A stretch of 64,000 bases of DNA from Pseudomonas urmiensis (GCF_014268815.2 NZ_JABWRE020000001.1:3911001-3975000); one strand, 5' to 3'; positions 45,737 through 58,472 are shown, numbered from the stretch's first letter. The notes: generated by a model from the letters alone, not told the origin. Program-made: numbers and translations.

Positions 45737-45742
45737 CAGCGC

Positions 45743-45770
45743 AAAAAAAACCCGCCGAGGCGGGTTTTTT
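45743..45770. terminator. Bidirectional terminator between second immunity gene and cysNC
   Basis: Eight A's, CCCGCC, loop GA, GGCGGG, six T's. It can end both the rightward immunity transcript and the leftward cysD-cysNC transcript. Confidence 0.92.
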
Positions 45771-45786
45771 CATGCAGCGCTAGCGA

Positions 45787-47688
45787 TCAGATCGCGCCGC
45801 GCTGGCGCAACACGTCCAGCACCTGCTTGACGCCTTCTTCAACACTGCTGTTCTGGGTATCGATCACCAGGTCGGCATCCAGCGGTACATCGAACGGGAA
45901 GCTTTCACCCGGGATGTTGTCGCCACCGGCAGCGTACAGGCCTTGCGGGTCGCGCTCGCGGCAGGCAATCGGCGATGCCTGTACGTACACGGTCACCAGG
46001 CGTTCTTTGCCGATCAGTGCCTTGGCCTGTTCGCGGCCTTCGGCATCCGGGGCGACGAAGGCGGCCAGGGTCAGCAGGCCGGCTTCGTTGAACTGGCGCG
46101 CGACGTGGGCAGCACGGCGCCAGTTCTCGGTGCGACCGGCGCGGTCCTGTGGCAGGCCTTTATTCAGGTCGTGACGCAGGTTCTGGCCATCGAGCACGTA
46201 CACCGCACGGCCCATGTCGAACAGCTTGCGCTCAACGGCATAGGCCAGGGTGCTCTTGCCAGCGCCAGAGAGGCCGCTGAACAGCACGGTAGCCGGCTGC
46301 TGGCCGAAGCGCAGGGCGCGCTCTTCGGTGGCAACGTGGGCCAACTTGCCATGCTGGCCGGTGCTGCCATGCGGCAGCACTGGCGGGGCGATGATCATGC
46401 CGGCGCCAACGGTGCCGTTGGTCAGGCGGTCGATGACGATGAATGCACCGGTGGTGCGGTTGCTGTCGTAACCGTCCAGCGCGATAGCGGCGTCGAGGCT
46501 GACCTTGACCTGGCCGATCTCGTTCAGCTGCAGCGCGCTAGCGGCGCCCTTCTCAAGGGTGTTCACATCGACCTTGTGGCTGATGCTGGCAATCGAGCCG
46601 GGCACGTAGCTGGTGGCGCGCTTGATGTCGTATTTCTTGCCTGGGAGCATCGGCTCTTCAGCCATCCACACCAACATGGCGTCGAACTGATCGGTCACCG
46701 GTGGGACGTTGTCGGCATGCACCAGCAGGTCGCCACGGGAGATGTCGATCTCGTCTTCCATGGTCAGGGTCACGGCCTGGCCTGGACCTGCGTTTTCCAA
46801 CTCACCTTCGTAGGTGACGATCGACTTGACCCGGCTGCTCTTGCCCGACGGCAGCACGACGATTTCATCGCCCTTGTGCACCACACCGCTGGCCAGGGTG
46901 CCGGCAAAGCCGCGGAAGTTCAGGTTCGGCCGGTTGACGTACTGCACCGGGAAGCGCAGGTCGGTGAAGTTGCGGTCGGCGGCAACTTCAACGGTCTCGA
47001 GGATTTCCATCAACGCAGGGCCCGTGTACCACGGCGAACGCTCGCTGCGGTTGACCACGTTGTCGCCCTTGAGCGCCGACATCGGCACGAAGTGCAGGCT
47101 GCTCGGCGTCAGGTTGATGGCCTCGGCAAACTTCAGGTAGTCGGCCTTGATCGACTCGAACACGCCTTCATCGAAGCCCTTGAGGTCCATCTTGTTGACC
47201 GCAACGACGATGTGCTTGATGCCCAGCAACGAGGCAATGTAGCTGTGTCGGCGGGTCTGGGTCTGCACGCCGTAACGGGCGTCGACCAGGATGATCGCCA
47301 GATCGCAAGTCGAGGCACCGGTGGCCATGTTACGGGTGTACTGCTCGTGGCCCGGGGTGTCGGCGATGATGAACTTGCGTTTGGCGGTGGAGAAATAGCG
47401 GTAGGCGACATCGATGGTGATGCCCTGCTCACGCTCGGCCTGCAGGCCATCGACCAGCAGCGCCAGGTCGACTTCTTCGCCAGTGGTGCCGGACTTCTTG
47501 GAGTCACGGGTGATGGCCTCGAGGTGGTCCTCGTAGATCATCTTGGAGTCGTGCAGCAGGCGCCCGATCAGGGTGCTCTTGCCATCATCGACGTTGCCGC
47601 AGGTGAGGAAACGCAGCAGTTCTTTACGCTCGTGCTGAGCCAGATAAGCGACGATGTCTTCGCTGATCAAATCGGATTGGTGCGACAT
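45787..47688 (-). CDS. cysNC: Bifunctional sulfate adenylyltransferase subunit 1 / APS kinase CysNC
   Basis: A 633-residue fusion for sulfate activation. Residues ~1-440 are the CysN GTPase ([19 protein letters not shown] at 31-49; [17 protein letters not shown]), which drives ATP sulfurylase with CysD. Residues ~450-633 are APS kinase (Walker [10 protein letters not shown] at 472-480; [16 protein letters not shown]), giving PAPS. The ATG at 47686-47688 ([13 protein letters not shown]) follows GGGTTACTCC; the frame opens 21 codons earlier but without family similarity. It follows cysD by 16 bases. Confidence 0.97.
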   Translation of the reverse strand: MSHQSDLISEDIVAYLAQHERKELLRFLTCGNVDDGKSTLIGRLLHDSKMIYEDHLEAITRDSKKSGTTGEEVDLALLVDGLQAEREQGITIDVAYRYFSTAKRKFIIADTPGHEQYTRNMATGASTCDLAIILVDARYGVQTQTRRHSYIASLLGIKHIVVAVNKMDLKGFDEGVFESIKADYLKFAEAINLTPSSLHFVPMSALKGDNVVNRSERSPWYTGPALMEILETVEVAADRNFTDLRFPVQYVNRPNLNFRGFAGTLASGVVHKGDEIVVLPSGKSSRVKSIVTYEGELENAGPGQAVTLTMEDEIDISRGDLLVHADNVPPVTDQFDAMLVWMAEEPMLPGKKYDIKRATSYVPGSIASISHKVDVNTLEKGAASALQLNEIGQVKVSLDAAIALDGYDSNRTTGAFIVIDRLTNGTVGAGMIIAPPVLPHGSTGQHGKLAHVATEERALRFGQQPATVLFSGLSGAGKSTLAYAVERKLFDMGRAVYVLDGQNLRHDLNKGLPQDRAGRTENWRRAAHVARQFNEAGLLTLAAFVAPDAEGREQAKALIGKERLVTVYVQASPIACRERDPQGLYAAGGDNIPGESFPFDVPLDADLVIDTQNSSVEEGVKQVLDVLRQRGAI

Positions 47689-47704
47689 GGAGTAACCCTG
47701 AAAA

Positions 47705-48622
47705 TTAGAAGTAGCCCTGACGTTTTTTGTCTTCCATGGAGCCTGCGCCATCGTGGTCGATGACCCGGCCCTGGCGCTCGGAAGTGCGCGTCAGGAGCAT
47801 TTCCTGAATGATGTCGGTCAGGCTCTCGGCTTCCGACTCGACAGCACCCGTCAACGGGTAGCAGCCGAGGGTACGGAAACGCACCTTCTTCTTGACGATG
47901 CGCGCTTTCTCTTCCTCGGAGAGGTGCTCGAGGATGCGCTCGTCGTCGATCATGATCAGGGTGCCGTTCTTCTCGATGACGTCACGCTCGGCGGCGAAGT
48001 ACAGCGGCACGATTGGGATGCCTTCGAGGTAGATATACTGCCAGATGTCCAGTTCGGTCCAGTTCGACAGGGGGAAGACGCGGATCGACTCGCCCTTGTT
48101 GACCTTGCCGTTGTAGACGTTCCACAACTCCGGACGCTGGTTTTTCGGATCCCAGCGATGCTTGCTGTCACGGAACGAATAAACCCGCTCCTTGGCCCGC
48201 GATTTCTCTTCGTCACGGCGCGCACCACCGAAGGCGGCGTCGAAGCCGTACTTGTCCAGCGCCTGCTTGAGGCCCTGGGTTTTCATGATGTCGGTGTGCT
48301 TGGAGCTGCCATGGGTGAACGGGTTGATGCCCTGCGCCACACCCTCAGGGTTGACGTGGGTGATCAGCTCCAGGCCCATTTCCTCGACCATCTTGTCGCG
48401 GAAGCTGTACATCTCCTGGAATTTCCACTGGGTGTCGACGTGCATCACCGGAAACGGCAGCTTGCCCGGGAAGAAGGCCTTGCGCGCCAGGTGCAGCATC
48501 ACGGCGGAGTCTTTGCCGATCGAGTACAGCATCACCGGGTTGTCGAACTCGGCGGCCACCTCGCGGATGATGTGGATGCTTTCCGCCTCCAGCTGTTTCA
48601 AGTGCGTCAGTTTGTCGACCAT
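47705..48622 (-). CDS. cysD: Sulfate adenylyltransferase subunit 2 CysD
   Basis: The catalytic ATP-sulfurylase subunit, 305 residues, of the PP-loop (PAPS-reductase-like) family. Seen: [20 protein letters not shown] (PP-loop), [35 protein letters not shown] and [16 protein letters not shown]. It pairs with CysNC to make APS from sulfate and ATP. It is the first gene of the cysD-cysNC operon. Confidence 0.98.
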   Translation of the reverse strand: MVDKLTHLKQLEAESIHIIREVAAEFDNPVMLYSIGKDSAVMLHLARKAFFPGKLPFPVMHVDTQWKFQEMYSFRDKMVEEMGLELITHVNPEGVAQGINPFTHGSSKHTDIMKTQGLKQALDKYGFDAAFGGARRDEEKSRAKERVYSFRDSKHRWDPKNQRPELWNVYNGKVNKGESIRVFPLSNWTELDIWQYIYLEGIPIVPLYFAAERDVIEKNGTLIMIDDERILEHLSEEEKARIVKKKVRFRTLGCYPLTGAVESEAESLTDIIQEMLLTRTSERQGRVIDHDGAGSMEDKKRQGYF

Positions 48623-48782
48623 GGCTACTCACGTAAAACGATACGATCTTATGGACGGCCAAGCGGGCCGTGTTCGAGCGAGCCACTTTATCACAGCACC
48701 TGATTCTATTTAGGAGGCTGGCTAGATCGAAACAATCTAACCATATGACTGGGGGTTTGGGGCGCATGGGGCCTGCTGTGCA

Positions 48783-48812
48783 GGCCATCGCAGGCAGGCC
48801 GGCTCCTACAGG
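48783..48812. repeat. Degenerate REP-like element upstream of cysD
   Basis: The segment GGCCATCGCAGGCAGGCCGG followed by CTCCTACAGG keeps the outline of a half REP element with altered centre. It lies in the gap between cysD (starting leftward) and the nif3-like gene end. Confidence 0.5.
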
Positions 48813-48844
48813 ATCGATGAGCCGCAAAGCGGCCCAACGCTCGA

Positions 48845-49603
48845 TCAGATCGGATTAGGGCAATCGATGAACAGGTGCTCCACAGCAAACCGCCGCGCCA
48901 GGTAATCGCCCAGTGCCTGCACGCCATACCGCTCGGTAGCATGGTGCCCGGCAGCGATGAAGCTGATGCCATTCTCGCGAGCGCTGTGGAAGGTCTGCTC
49001 GGAAGCTTCGCCGCTCAGAAACAGATCGACACCCTCGGCAATCGCCGTGTCGATGTAGCCCTGGCCGCCGCCTGTGCACCAACCAATGCGCCGCACCAGT
49101 TGATCACCCTCGATCAACAGCGGCTCACGGCCCAGCGCTTCCTGCACACGCCGGGCAAAGTCGCGCGCCGACATCGCCTCACTCAGCGAGCCGACCATGC
49201 CGACCACTTTCGGGTTGTTCGGATCCAGCGGCCCTTCGACGGTAATCCCCAACTGGTGCGCCAACTGCACGTTGTTGCCCACCTCCGGATGCACATCCAG
49301 CGGCAGGTGGAACGTCAGCAGGCTGATGTCATGCTTGAGCAAGGTCTTCAACCGGCGCTGCTTGATGCCGGTGATGCACGGGTTCTCGCCTTTCCAGAAA
49401 TAACCGTGGTGGACCAGGACCAGATCCGCTTGCGCCTCGACAGCAGCATCGAGCAACGCCTGGCTGGCAGTGACGCCCGTGACGATCCGGCTGACCTGCG
49501 GCCGCCCCTCGACCTGCAGGCCATTGGGGCAGTAATCCTGGATCTTGGCGCTGGACAGGTAGCGCTCGGCTTCCTCGACCAGGGTGCTGAGGGCGACGGC
49601 CAT
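48845..49603 (-). CDS. Nif3/YbgI-family dinuclear-metal protein
   Basis: A 252-residue protein of the NIF3 (DUF34) family, often labelled GTP cyclohydrolase I type 2 homolog. Metal-ligand motifs are visible: LVLVHHGYFWKGENP (His-His), LPLDVHPEVGNNVQLA (Asp and His), and ISFIAAGHHATERYG (His and Glu). The family's in vivo reaction is not established. The ATG at 49601-49603 follows GAGGAGATTTTCC; an upstream in-frame extension has no family match. It diverges from algW, as in other Pseudomonas. Confidence 0.92.
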   Translation of the reverse strand: MAVALSTLVEEAERYLSSAKIQDYCPNGLQVEGRPQVSRIVTGVTASQALLDAAVEAQADLVLVHHGYFWKGENPCITGIKQRRLKTLLKHDISLLTFHLPLDVHPEVGNNVQLAHQLGITVEGPLDPNNPKVVGMVGSLSEAMSARDFARRVQEALGREPLLIEGDQLVRRIGWCTGGGQGYIDTAIAEGVDLFLSGEASEQTFHSARENGISFIAAGHHATERYGVQALGDYLARRFAVEHLFIDCPNPI

Positions 49604-49718
49604 GGAAAATCTCCTCGAAATCTGCACATTCGGCGGGCGCAACGCCCGTATAATGGCCGCCATTATGGGCCGTCGCCGGACTCGGGGAAACCGGCGATAG
49701 TCGCCTGGGGCATATGGC

Positions 49719-49786
49719 AATCGCGGGGCAAGCCCGCCCCCCTCGGATCAGCGCGGCCTGCGTAGGAGCGGGCTTGCCCCGCGATC
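49719..49786. repeat. REP pair between nif3-like gene and algW
   Basis: AATCGCGGGGCAAGCCCGCC (from 49719) faces GTAGGAGCGGGCTTGCCCCG (from 49762, arm ending 49786). Unusually for this window, it lies in a divergent gap, upstream of both genes. Confidence 0.85.
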
Positions 49787-49885
49787 GTAGCCGTCGCCGA
49801 GCATACTTTTGACGTGTATGATCGCGCGCGCTTGCATCCCGGCCCACTCTGCAACGGCCCCTGCCCCACTCCCAGGATTCATTCG

Positions 49886-51046
<1,161 letters not shown>

Positions 51047-51087
51047 GGTTCAGTCTAGGTAGAGTTTCAGCCTAGCCAGCGAACCTT

Positions 51088-51157
51088 GTGGGAGCGGGCT
51101 TGCCCCGCGATAGCGTTAGTTTGATCGGACGCTATCGCGGGTCAAGCCCGCTCCCAC
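51088..51157. repeat. REP pair with 29-bp arms between convergent algW and aapP
   Basis: Left arm 51088-51116 and right arm 51129-51157 are inverted copies with one mismatch. The separation is 12 bases. It can serve as terminator for both genes. Confidence 0.9.
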
Positions 51158-51169
51158 GAGTGCGTTTTA

Positions 51170-51940
51170 TCAGTGCAGGATCTGGCTCAAGAACAGCTTG
51201 GTCCGATCACTGCGCGGCCGGTCGAAGAAATCATCCGGCGCCGCCTGTTCGACGATCTCACCCTTGTCCATGAAGATCACCCGGTTCGCCACGGTCCGGG
51301 CAAAGCCCATCTCGTGGGTCACGCAGAGCATGGTCATGCCGTCCTCGGCCAAGCCGACCATGGTATCGAGCACTTCCTTGACCATCTCCGGATCGAGCGC
51401 CGACGTCGGCTCATCGAACAGCATGATCTTCGGCTTCATGCACAGCGCCCGGGCAATCGCCACCCGCTGCTGCTGGCCACCAGACAACTGCCCCGGAAAC
51501 TTGTGCGCCTGCTCGGGAATACGCACCCGCTCAAGGTAGTGCATGGCGATTTCCTCGGCCTTGCGCTTGGGCATCTTGCGCACCCACATCGGTGCCAGGG
51601 TGCAGTTCTGCAGAATGGTCAGGTGCGGGAACAGGTTGAAGTGCTGGAACACCATGCCCACCTCGCGGCGGATCGCTTCGATCTGCTTGAGGTCGTTGGT
51701 CAGCTCGACGCCATCGACGACGATACGCCCTTGCTGATGCTCTTCCAGGCGGTTGAGGCAACGGATGGTGGTCGACTTGCCCGAGCCCGACGGGCCGCAC
51801 AGGACGATACGCTCGCCTTGGCGCACATTCAGGTTGATGTCCTTGAGCACATGGAACTGGCCGTACCATTTGTTCACGCCCTGCATCTGGATGATGCCTT
51901 CGGGGCCAGCAGGCTGCTTGATCGCTTCACTCATATGCAA
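51170..51940 (-). CDS. aapP: Amino-acid ABC transporter ATP-binding protein AapP
   Basis: The ATPase of the general L-amino acid importer, 256 residues. Walker [10 protein letters not shown] at residues 49-57, signature [15 protein letters not shown], Walker [14 protein letters not shown], and H-loop CVTHEMGFA are all intact. It is the last gene of aapJQMP, 4 bases after aapM. A second ATG two codons downstream is possible. Confidence 0.95.
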   Translation of the reverse strand: MHMSEAIKQPAGPEGIIQMQGVNKWYGQFHVLKDINLNVRQGERIVLCGPSGSGKSTTIRCLNRLEEHQQGRIVVDGVELTNDLKQIEAIRREVGMVFQHFNLFPHLTILQNCTLAPMWVRKMPKRKAEEIAMHYLERVRIPEQAHKFPGQLSGGQQQRVAIARALCMKPKIMLFDEPTSALDPEMVKEVLDTMVGLAEDGMTMLCVTHEMGFARTVANRVIFMDKGEIVEQAAPDDFFDRPRSDRTKLFLSQILH

Positions 51941-51944
51941 ACTC

Positions 51945-53042
51945 CTAACGCTTGTGGCCAGTGTCCAGCTTGTGCTCCAGATGCATGGAGTAGCGGGACA
52001 TACCGAAACAGAAAATCCAGAACACCAGGGCCGCGAACACGTAGCCCTCGGTCGCCATACCCAACCAGGCCGGGTCTGCCGCCGCCTGCTTGACGCTGTT
52101 GAGCAGGTCGAACAGGCCGATGATGATTACAAGGCTTGTATCCTTGAACAGGGCAATGAAGGTGTTGACGATGCCGGGGATGACCAGCTTGAGCGCCTGC
52201 GGCAGGATCACCAGGCCCATCGCCCGCCAGTAACCCAGGCCCATCGCCGCAGCGGCCTCGTACTGGCCCTTGGGAATCGCCTGCAAGCCACCGCGCACCA
52301 CCTCGGCGATGTACGCCGACTGGAACAGGATCACCCCGATCATCGCCCGCAGCAGCTTGTCGAAGCTCATGCCCTCGGGCAGGAACAGCGGCAGCATCAC
52401 CGACGACATGAACAGCACGGTAATCAGCGGCACGCCGCGCCAGAACTCGATGAAGGTCACACAGACCACCTTCACCGCCGGCATGTGCGAGCGTCGGCCC
52501 AATGCCAGCAAGATGCCCAACGGCAACGCGCCGACAATACCGACAGTGGCGATCACCAGGGTCAGCATCAAGCCACCCCATTGGCTGGTCGGCACCGTGG
52601 CCAGGCCCAGGCTGCCGCCATGCAGCAGCACATAGGCGACGATGGGGTACAGGACCAGGAAGCCCAGGCCGTAGATCGCCTTGCGCGGGAAGCGACTGAT
52701 GAACAGCGGCGCTGCGCCGATCACCGCCAGCCATACCGTCAGGTCGACGCGCCAGCGCAATTCGCTGGGGTAGTAGCCATACATGAACTGGCCGAAGCGC
52801 TGCTGGATGAACACCCAGCAAGCGCCTTCCTTGGTGCAGTCGGCACGGGTGGTACCGACCCAGTTGGCATCGATCAGCGACCACTGCAACAGCGGCGGCA
52901 CGATCAACCACACCAGGTAAAGGGCGAACAGGGTCAGCAGGGTGTTAAGCCAGCTGGAGAACAGATTGGCACGCATCCATGCGAGCACGCCGACGGTTTT
53001 CACCGGTGGCGGCATATCGGGTTTGAAAACATGGGCATTCAC
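51945..53042 (-). CDS. aapM: Amino-acid ABC transporter permease AapM
   Basis: A 365-residue inner-membrane permease of the His/Glu/Gln/Arg family, with about eight transmembrane segments and an N-terminal extension longer than in HisQ/HisM. The EAA-type coupling loop reads [23 protein letters not shown]. It forms the channel with AapQ. It follows aapQ by 10 bases. Confidence 0.94.
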   Translation of the reverse strand: MNAHVFKPDMPPPVKTVGVLAWMRANLFSSWLNTLLTLFALYLVWLIVPPLLQWSLIDANWVGTTRADCTKEGACWVFIQQRFGQFMYGYYPSELRWRVDLTVWLAVIGAAPLFISRFPRKAIYGLGFLVLYPIVAYVLLHGGSLGLATVPTSQWGGLMLTLVIATVGIVGALPLGILLALGRRSHMPAVKVVCVTFIEFWRGVPLITVLFMSSVMLPLFLPEGMSFDKLLRAMIGVILFQSAYIAEVVRGGLQAIPKGQYEAAAAMGLGYWRAMGLVILPQALKLVIPGIVNTFIALFKDTSLVIIIGLFDLLNSVKQAAADPAWLGMATEGYVFAALVFWIFCFGMSRYSMHLEHKLDTGHKR

Positions 53043-53052
53043 GGGCGTATCC

Positions 53053-54231
53053 TCACCGCTCGATCAGCGCTATGCGCTTGTTGTACCAGTTCATCAGCAG
53101 CGAAATGCTGATGCTGATGGCGAGATAGACACTCATGGTGATGGCAATCACCTCGATGGCCTGGCCGGTCTGGTTGAGCACGGTACCGGCGAACAGCGAG
53201 ACCATCTCCGGATAGCCGATACCGGCGGCCAGGGACGAGTTCTTCGCCAGGTTCAGGTACTGGCTGGTCAGTGGCGGAATGATCACCCGCAGGGCCTGGG
53301 GGATGATCACCTTGCGCAGGGTCGGGCCCTCGCGCAGGCCAAGCGAACGCGCAGCTTCGGTCTGGCCATGGCTGACCGAACGGATCCCTGAGCGCACGAT
53401 CTCGGCAATGAAGGCTGCGGTATAGATGGTCAGCGCCAGGGTCAATGCCAGCAACTCCGGGATCAGCACCCAGCCGCCGACGAAGTTGAAACCCTTGAGC
53501 TGCGGCACTTCCCAGTGCACCGGGCTACCGAACAGCAGCGCGCACACGCTAGGAATGCCAAGCAACAGCAGCAAACCCACCCAGAACTTGTGAAACGGCT
53601 CGCCAGTCTCATCGAACCGTTTGTTGGCATGTCGGACCATCAGCACCACCGCGACGATGGCCAGCAGCACCGCGGCAACGAACGGCCAGAACCCGTCCGC
53701 CATGGACGCGCCGGGCATGTTCAGGCCGCGGTTGCTGATAAAGAACATGTCGTCGATGTTGATGCTGCCACGGGGTCCGGGCAGGGTCAGAAACACCGCG
53801 AAGTACCAGAACAGGATCTGCAACAGCGGCGGAATGTTGCGGAAGGTCTCCACATACACGGTCGCCAGCTTGTTGATCATCCAGTTCGGCGATAACCGCG
53901 CCACGCCGACGATAAAGCCCAGCAAAGTCGCCAGGATGATGCCGATGAAGGTCACCAGCAGGGTGTTGAGCAGGCCAATGACGAACACCCGCGCATAGCT
54001 GTCCGACTCCACGTAGGGAATCAGGTGCTGGGCGATGCCGAAGCCGGCACTGCGTTCGAGGAAGTCAAAGCCCGAGGTGATGCCACGGTGCTGCAGGTTG
54101 GTCTGGGTATTGTGGAACAGGTACCAACCCAGACCGACCACGAATGCCACCGTGACGATCTGGAACAGCCACGCACGCACACGTGGATCGCTCAGGGAAA
54201 ACCCCTTTTGTGCGCCGATTTGATTTTGCAT
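53053..54231 (-). CDS. aapQ: Amino-acid ABC transporter permease AapQ
   Basis: A 392-residue permease, partner of AapM, with the coupling loop EAARSLGLREGPTLRKVIIPQALRV and a large N-terminal half (DPRVRAWLFQIVTVAFVVGLGWYLF). The inserted central region (residues ~140-230) with extra helices is usual for AapQ-type permeases. It lies 67 bases after aapJ, with a strong hairpin between. Confidence 0.94.
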   Translation of the reverse strand: MQNQIGAQKGFSLSDPRVRAWLFQIVTVAFVVGLGWYLFHNTQTNLQHRGITSGFDFLERSAGFGIAQHLIPYVESDSYARVFVIGLLNTLLVTFIGIILATLLGFIVGVARLSPNWMINKLATVYVETFRNIPPLLQILFWYFAVFLTLPGPRGSINIDDMFFISNRGLNMPGASMADGFWPFVAAVLLAIVAVVLMVRHANKRFDETGEPFHKFWVGLLLLLGIPSVCALLFGSPVHWEVPQLKGFNFVGGWVLIPELLALTLALTIYTAAFIAEIVRSGIRSVSHGQTEAARSLGLREGPTLRKVIIPQALRVIIPPLTSQYLNLAKNSSLAAGIGYPEMVSLFAGTVLNQTGQAIEVIAITMSVYLAISISISLLMNWYNKRIALIER

Positions 54232-54262
54232 GAAGTGCCCCGGAAAAAAGGGATCAGAACAG

Positions 54263-54289
54263 CCTGCGGCGGCGGAATGCCGCCGCAGG
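54263..54289 (-). promoter_or_regulatory. Intergenic hairpin between aapJ and aapQ
   Basis: Perfect 11-bp arms CCTGCGGCGGC / GCCGCCGCAGG with a 5-base loop and no T-tract, placed just past the aapJ stop. Such hairpins after binding-protein genes commonly protect the upstream message from 3' exonucleases, allowing more binding protein than permease; that role is inferred. Confidence 0.65.
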
Positions 54290-54298
54290 GTGCAGCCA

Positions 54299-55327
54299 TC
54301 AGCGCACAGGTGGCGCGTACTGGATGCCGCCGTTGTTCCACAGGGCGTTCAAGCCACGATCGATTTGCAGGGGGGTGCTTTTGCCCAGGTTCTTCTCGAA
54401 CACTTCGCCGTAGTTACCCACTTGCTTGACGATCTGTACGACCCAGTCCTTGGGCAGCTTGAGGTCCTTGCCGTATTCGCCGTCAGCGCCGAGCAGACGA
54501 GCGTTGTCCGGGTTCTTGCCCGACTTGGCTTCGGCCTCGACGTTCTTCGAGGTGATGCCCGCCTCTTCCGCGTTGAGCATGGCGAACAAGGTCCACTTGA
54601 CGATGCTGAACCACTCTTCATCGCCTTTGCGTACCACGGGGCCCAGAGGTTCCTTGGAGATGGTTTCCGGCAGTACCACGTACTCGGTCGGTGCAGCCAG
54701 CTTGGAGCGCTGTGCATAGAGCTGCGACTTGTCCGAAGTAAGCACGTCGCAACGGCCGGATTCGAGCGACTTGGCGCTCTCGTCGGAGGTGTCGAAGGTG
54801 ATCGGGGTGTACTTCAGGCCATTGGCACGGAAGTAGTCGGAGACGTTCAGCTCGGTGGTGGTACCGGCCTGGATGCACACGGTAGCGCCGTCGAGCTCCT
54901 TGGCACTGGAGACGCCGAGCTTCTTGTTGACCAGGAAGCCGATGCCGTCGTAGTAGGTAACACCGGCGAATACCAGGCCCATGCCGGCATCGCGCGAGCT
55001 GGTCCAGGTGGTGTTGCGCGAGAGTACGTCGACTTCGCCGGACTGCAGCGCGGTGAAGCGCTCCTTGGCGTTGAGCTGGCTGAACTTGACCTTGGTGGCG
55101 TCGCCGAACACGGCGGCGGCCACGGCGCGGCAGACATCGGCGTCGATACCGACGATGTTGCCTTTGGCATCAGGTACCGAGAAACCCGGAAGGCCATCGC
55201 TCACGCCACACTGGACGAAGCCCTTCTTCTTTACCGCATCGAGGGTAGCGCCGGCTTGGGCGAAACTGGTGGCGCCCAGCGCGGCGGCAGCGGTCAGGAC
55301 TGCCAGGGTGGTTTTCAACATCTTCAT
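54299..55327 (-). CDS. aapJ: Amino-acid ABC transporter substrate-binding protein AapJ
   Basis: A 342-residue periplasmic binding protein with a cleavable signal peptide ending GATSFAQA. Seen: VKKKGFVQCGVSDGLPGFSVPDAKGNIVGIDADVCRAVAAAVFGD, SGEVDVLSRNTTWT and LLTILGKD-free mature domain typical of PF00497. It delivers L-amino acids (Aap systems take many, with preference for acidic or polar ones in rhizobia) to AapQMP. The ATG has a very strong ribosome site (GGAGG, seven bases upstream). Confidence 0.95.
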   Translation of the reverse strand: MKMLKTTLAVLTAAAALGATSFAQAGATLDAVKKKGFVQCGVSDGLPGFSVPDAKGNIVGIDADVCRAVAAAVFGDATKVKFSQLNAKERFTALQSGEVDVLSRNTTWTSSRDAGMGLVFAGVTYYDGIGFLVNKKLGVSSAKELDGATVCIQAGTTTELNVSDYFRANGLKYTPITFDTSDESAKSLESGRCDVLTSDKSQLYAQRSKLAAPTEYVVLPETISKEPLGPVVRKGDEEWFSIVKWTLFAMLNAEEAGITSKNVEAEAKSGKNPDNARLLGADGEYGKDLKLPKDWVVQIVKQVGNYGEVFEKNLGKSTPLQIDRGLNALWNNGGIQYAPPVR

Positions 55328-56321
<994 letters not shown>

Positions 56322-56421
56322 GTCAGGCCGTATGTAGTTGGCTGTGCATTGCGCTACGCCGCACCCGGTTCTTGCATTACACTGCCGGGCGTACATTCCT
56401 TAACCAATTGATGAGACGACC

Positions 56422-57861
56422 GTGCTCAAGGCACTTAAAAAAATATTCGGCAAGGGAGACGCCGCGCCTCAGGCCGTGGAACCCGATGCCCGCGTGATTA
56501 CGCCCGCGCCTGCGGTCCAACCGCCGGCACCCCAGGCCCAGCCCAGCGCCAAAGCGCCAGCTCCAGCGCCTGCCAGCCCTCGCGTCGACAAGCCCGTACA
56601 GGACAAGCCGCGCCGCGAGCGCAAACCCAAGCCACAAGCCAGCCTGTGGAAACCAGAAGACTTCGTCGTCGAGCCACAAGAAGGCAAGACCCGCTTCCAT
56701 GACTTCAAGCTCTCCAACGAGCTGATGCATGCCATCCAGGACCTGGGCTTCCCCTACTGCACCCTCATCCAGGCCCAAGTGCTGGGTTACACCCTGCGCG
56801 GCCAGGACGCCATTGGTCGGGCGCAGACCGGCACCGGCAAGACCGCCGCGTTCCTGATCTCGATCATTTCCCAGCTGCAGCAGACCCCGGCGCCGAAAGA
56901 GCGCTACATGGGCGAGCCGCGCGCGCTGATCATCGCCCCAACCCGTGAGCTGGTGGTACAGATCGCCAAGGACGCCGCGGCGCTGACCAAGTACAGCGGC
57001 CTGAACGTGATGACGTTCGTCGGCGGCATGGACTTCGACAAGCAGCTCAAGGCCCTCGAAGCGCGTCACTGCGACATCCTGGTAGCCACTCCAGGGCGCC
57101 TGCTGGACTTCCACCAGCGCGGCGAAGTGCACCTGGACATGGTCGAGGTGATGGTGCTCGACGAAGCCGACCGCATGCTCGACATGGGCTTCATCCCCCA
57201 GGTGCGGCAGATCATCCGCCAGACCCCACCCAAGAGCGAGCGCCAGACCCTGCTGTTCTCGGCGACCTTCACCGACGATGTGATGAACCTGGCCAAGCAA
57301 TGGACGACCAACCCTGCGATCGTCGAGATCGAACCGGAGAACGTTGCCAGCGAGACCGTCGAGCAGCACGTCTATGCCGTGGCCGGCAGCGACAAGTACA
57401 AGCTGCTGTACAACCTGGTGACCCAGCAGAAGTGGGAACGGGTGATGGTCTTTGCCAACCGCAAGGATGAAGTGCGGCGCATCGAAGAGCGCCTGGTGCG
57501 CGACGGCATCAACGCCGCCCAGTTGTCCGGTGACGTGCCGCAGCACAAGCGCATTCGTACCCTGGAAAACTTCCGAGAGGGGCGCATCACCGTGCTGGTC
57601 GCCACCGACGTGGCCGGGCGCGGGATTCACATCGATGGCATCAGCCACGTGATCAACTTCACCCTGCCGGAAGATCCGGATGACTACGTGCACCGCATTG
57701 GCCGTACTGGTCGTGCCGGGGCTGCGGGTGTGTCGATCAGTTTTGCCGGTGAGGATGATTCGTATCAGTTGCCAGCGATCGAAGAGCTGCTGGGGCGCAA
57801 GATCAAGTGCGAGATGCCACCTGACGAGTTGCTGCAGGCAGTACCGCGCAAGCATCACTGA
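56422..57861 (+). CDS. rhlB: DEAD-box ATP-dependent RNA helicase RhlB
   Basis: A 479-residue helicase. Residues ~1-75 are a Pro/Ala/Lys-rich disordered arm, followed by the Q motif region, motif I AQTGTGKT (134-141), [10 protein letters not shown], motif [18 protein letters not shown] in [10 protein letters not shown], and motif [12 protein letters not shown]. RhlB works in the RNA degradosome in enterobacteria. The start is GTG at 56422 with a weak ribosome site. The gene ends before a REP pair. Confidence 0.95.
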   Translation: MLKALKKIFGKGDAAPQAVEPDARVITPAPAVQPPAPQAQPSAKAPAPAPASPRVDKPVQDKPRRERKPKPQASLWKPEDFVVEPQEGKTRFHDFKLSNELMHAIQDLGFPYCTLIQAQVLGYTLRGQDAIGRAQTGTGKTAAFLISIISQLQQTPAPKERYMGEPRALIIAPTRELVVQIAKDAAALTKYSGLNVMTFVGGMDFDKQLKALEARHCDILVATPGRLLDFHQRGEVHLDMVEVMVLDEADRMLDMGFIPQVRQIIRQTPPKSERQTLLFSATFTDDVMNLAKQWTTNPAIVEIEPENVASETVEQHVYAVAGSDKYKLLYNLVTQQKWERVMVFANRKDEVRRIEERLVRDGINAAQLSGDVPQHKRIRTLENFREGRITVLVATDVAGRGIHIDGISHVINFTLPEDPDDYVHRIGRTGRAGAAGVSISFAGEDDSYQLPAIEELLGRKIKCEMPPDELLQAVPRKHH

Positions 57862-57897
57862 CAGGCGTAGTGTGGAAGGCATAGCGTAAGAGTCATC

Positions 57898-57988
57898 GCG
57901 TGGGAGCGGGCTTGCCCCGCGATAGCGTAGGCCCAGGCAGCTTCGTTGCCTGGCCTGAAGCGATCGCGGGGCAAGCCCGCTCCCACGC
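57898..57988. repeat. REP pair with internal hairpin between convergent rhlB and moaE
   Basis: Perfect 26-bp inverted arms (from 57898 and ending 57988) enclose a second small stem-loop CCAGGCAGC-TTC-GTTGCCTGG (57932-57952). Likely terminator for both genes. Confidence 0.9.
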
Positions 57989-58020
57989 TAGGACTCCCAC
58001 GCAGCCCCATTATCGATGGG

Positions 58021-58470
58021 TTATTGCCAGCGCTCGGCAGCATCCTGATCCGACTGCCTGCCCTCGACCCAGCGCGGCCCGTCCTGGGTGTTTTCCTTCT
58101 TCCAGAACGGCGCCCGGGTCTTCAGGTAATCCATGATGAAGTTGCAGGCATCGAATGCTGCCTGCCGATGCGCACTGGCCACACCGACGAACACGATCGG
58201 CTCGCCCGGCTCCAGCCCGCCAATACGATGCAGCACTTCGACCTTCAATAACGGCCAACGCTGCTCGGCCTCGACGACGATCTTGGCCAAGGCCTTCTCG
58301 GTCATGCCCGGATAATGCTCCAGGAACATCCCGGCCACATCCCGGCCATCGTTGAAATCGCGCACATAACCGACAAAGCCGACCACCGCCCCGACCCCGA
58401 CATTGGCGGCATGCATGGCGTTGACCTCGGCGCCCGGATCGAACGCCTGCTCCAGCACTCGAACCGTCAT
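58021..58470 (-). CDS. moaE: Molybdopterin synthase catalytic subunit MoaE
   Basis: MoaE, 149 residues, converts cyclic pyranopterin monophosphate to molybdopterin using sulfur carried by MoaD. Seen: GAVVGFVGYVRDFNDG, LEHYPGMTEKALAKIV, VEVLHRIGGLEPGEPIVFVGVASAHRQAAFDACNFIMDYLKTRAPFWKKE (active-site Lys and His/Arg). It follows moaD by 2 bases. Confidence 0.97.
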   Translation of the reverse strand: MTVRVLEQAFDPGAEVNAMHAANVGVGAVVGFVGYVRDFNDGRDVAGMFLEHYPGMTEKALAKIVVEAEQRWPLLKVEVLHRIGGLEPGEPIVFVGVASAHRQAAFDACNFIMDYLKTRAPFWKKENTQDGPRWVEGRQSDQDAAERWQ

Positions 58471-58472
58471 GC

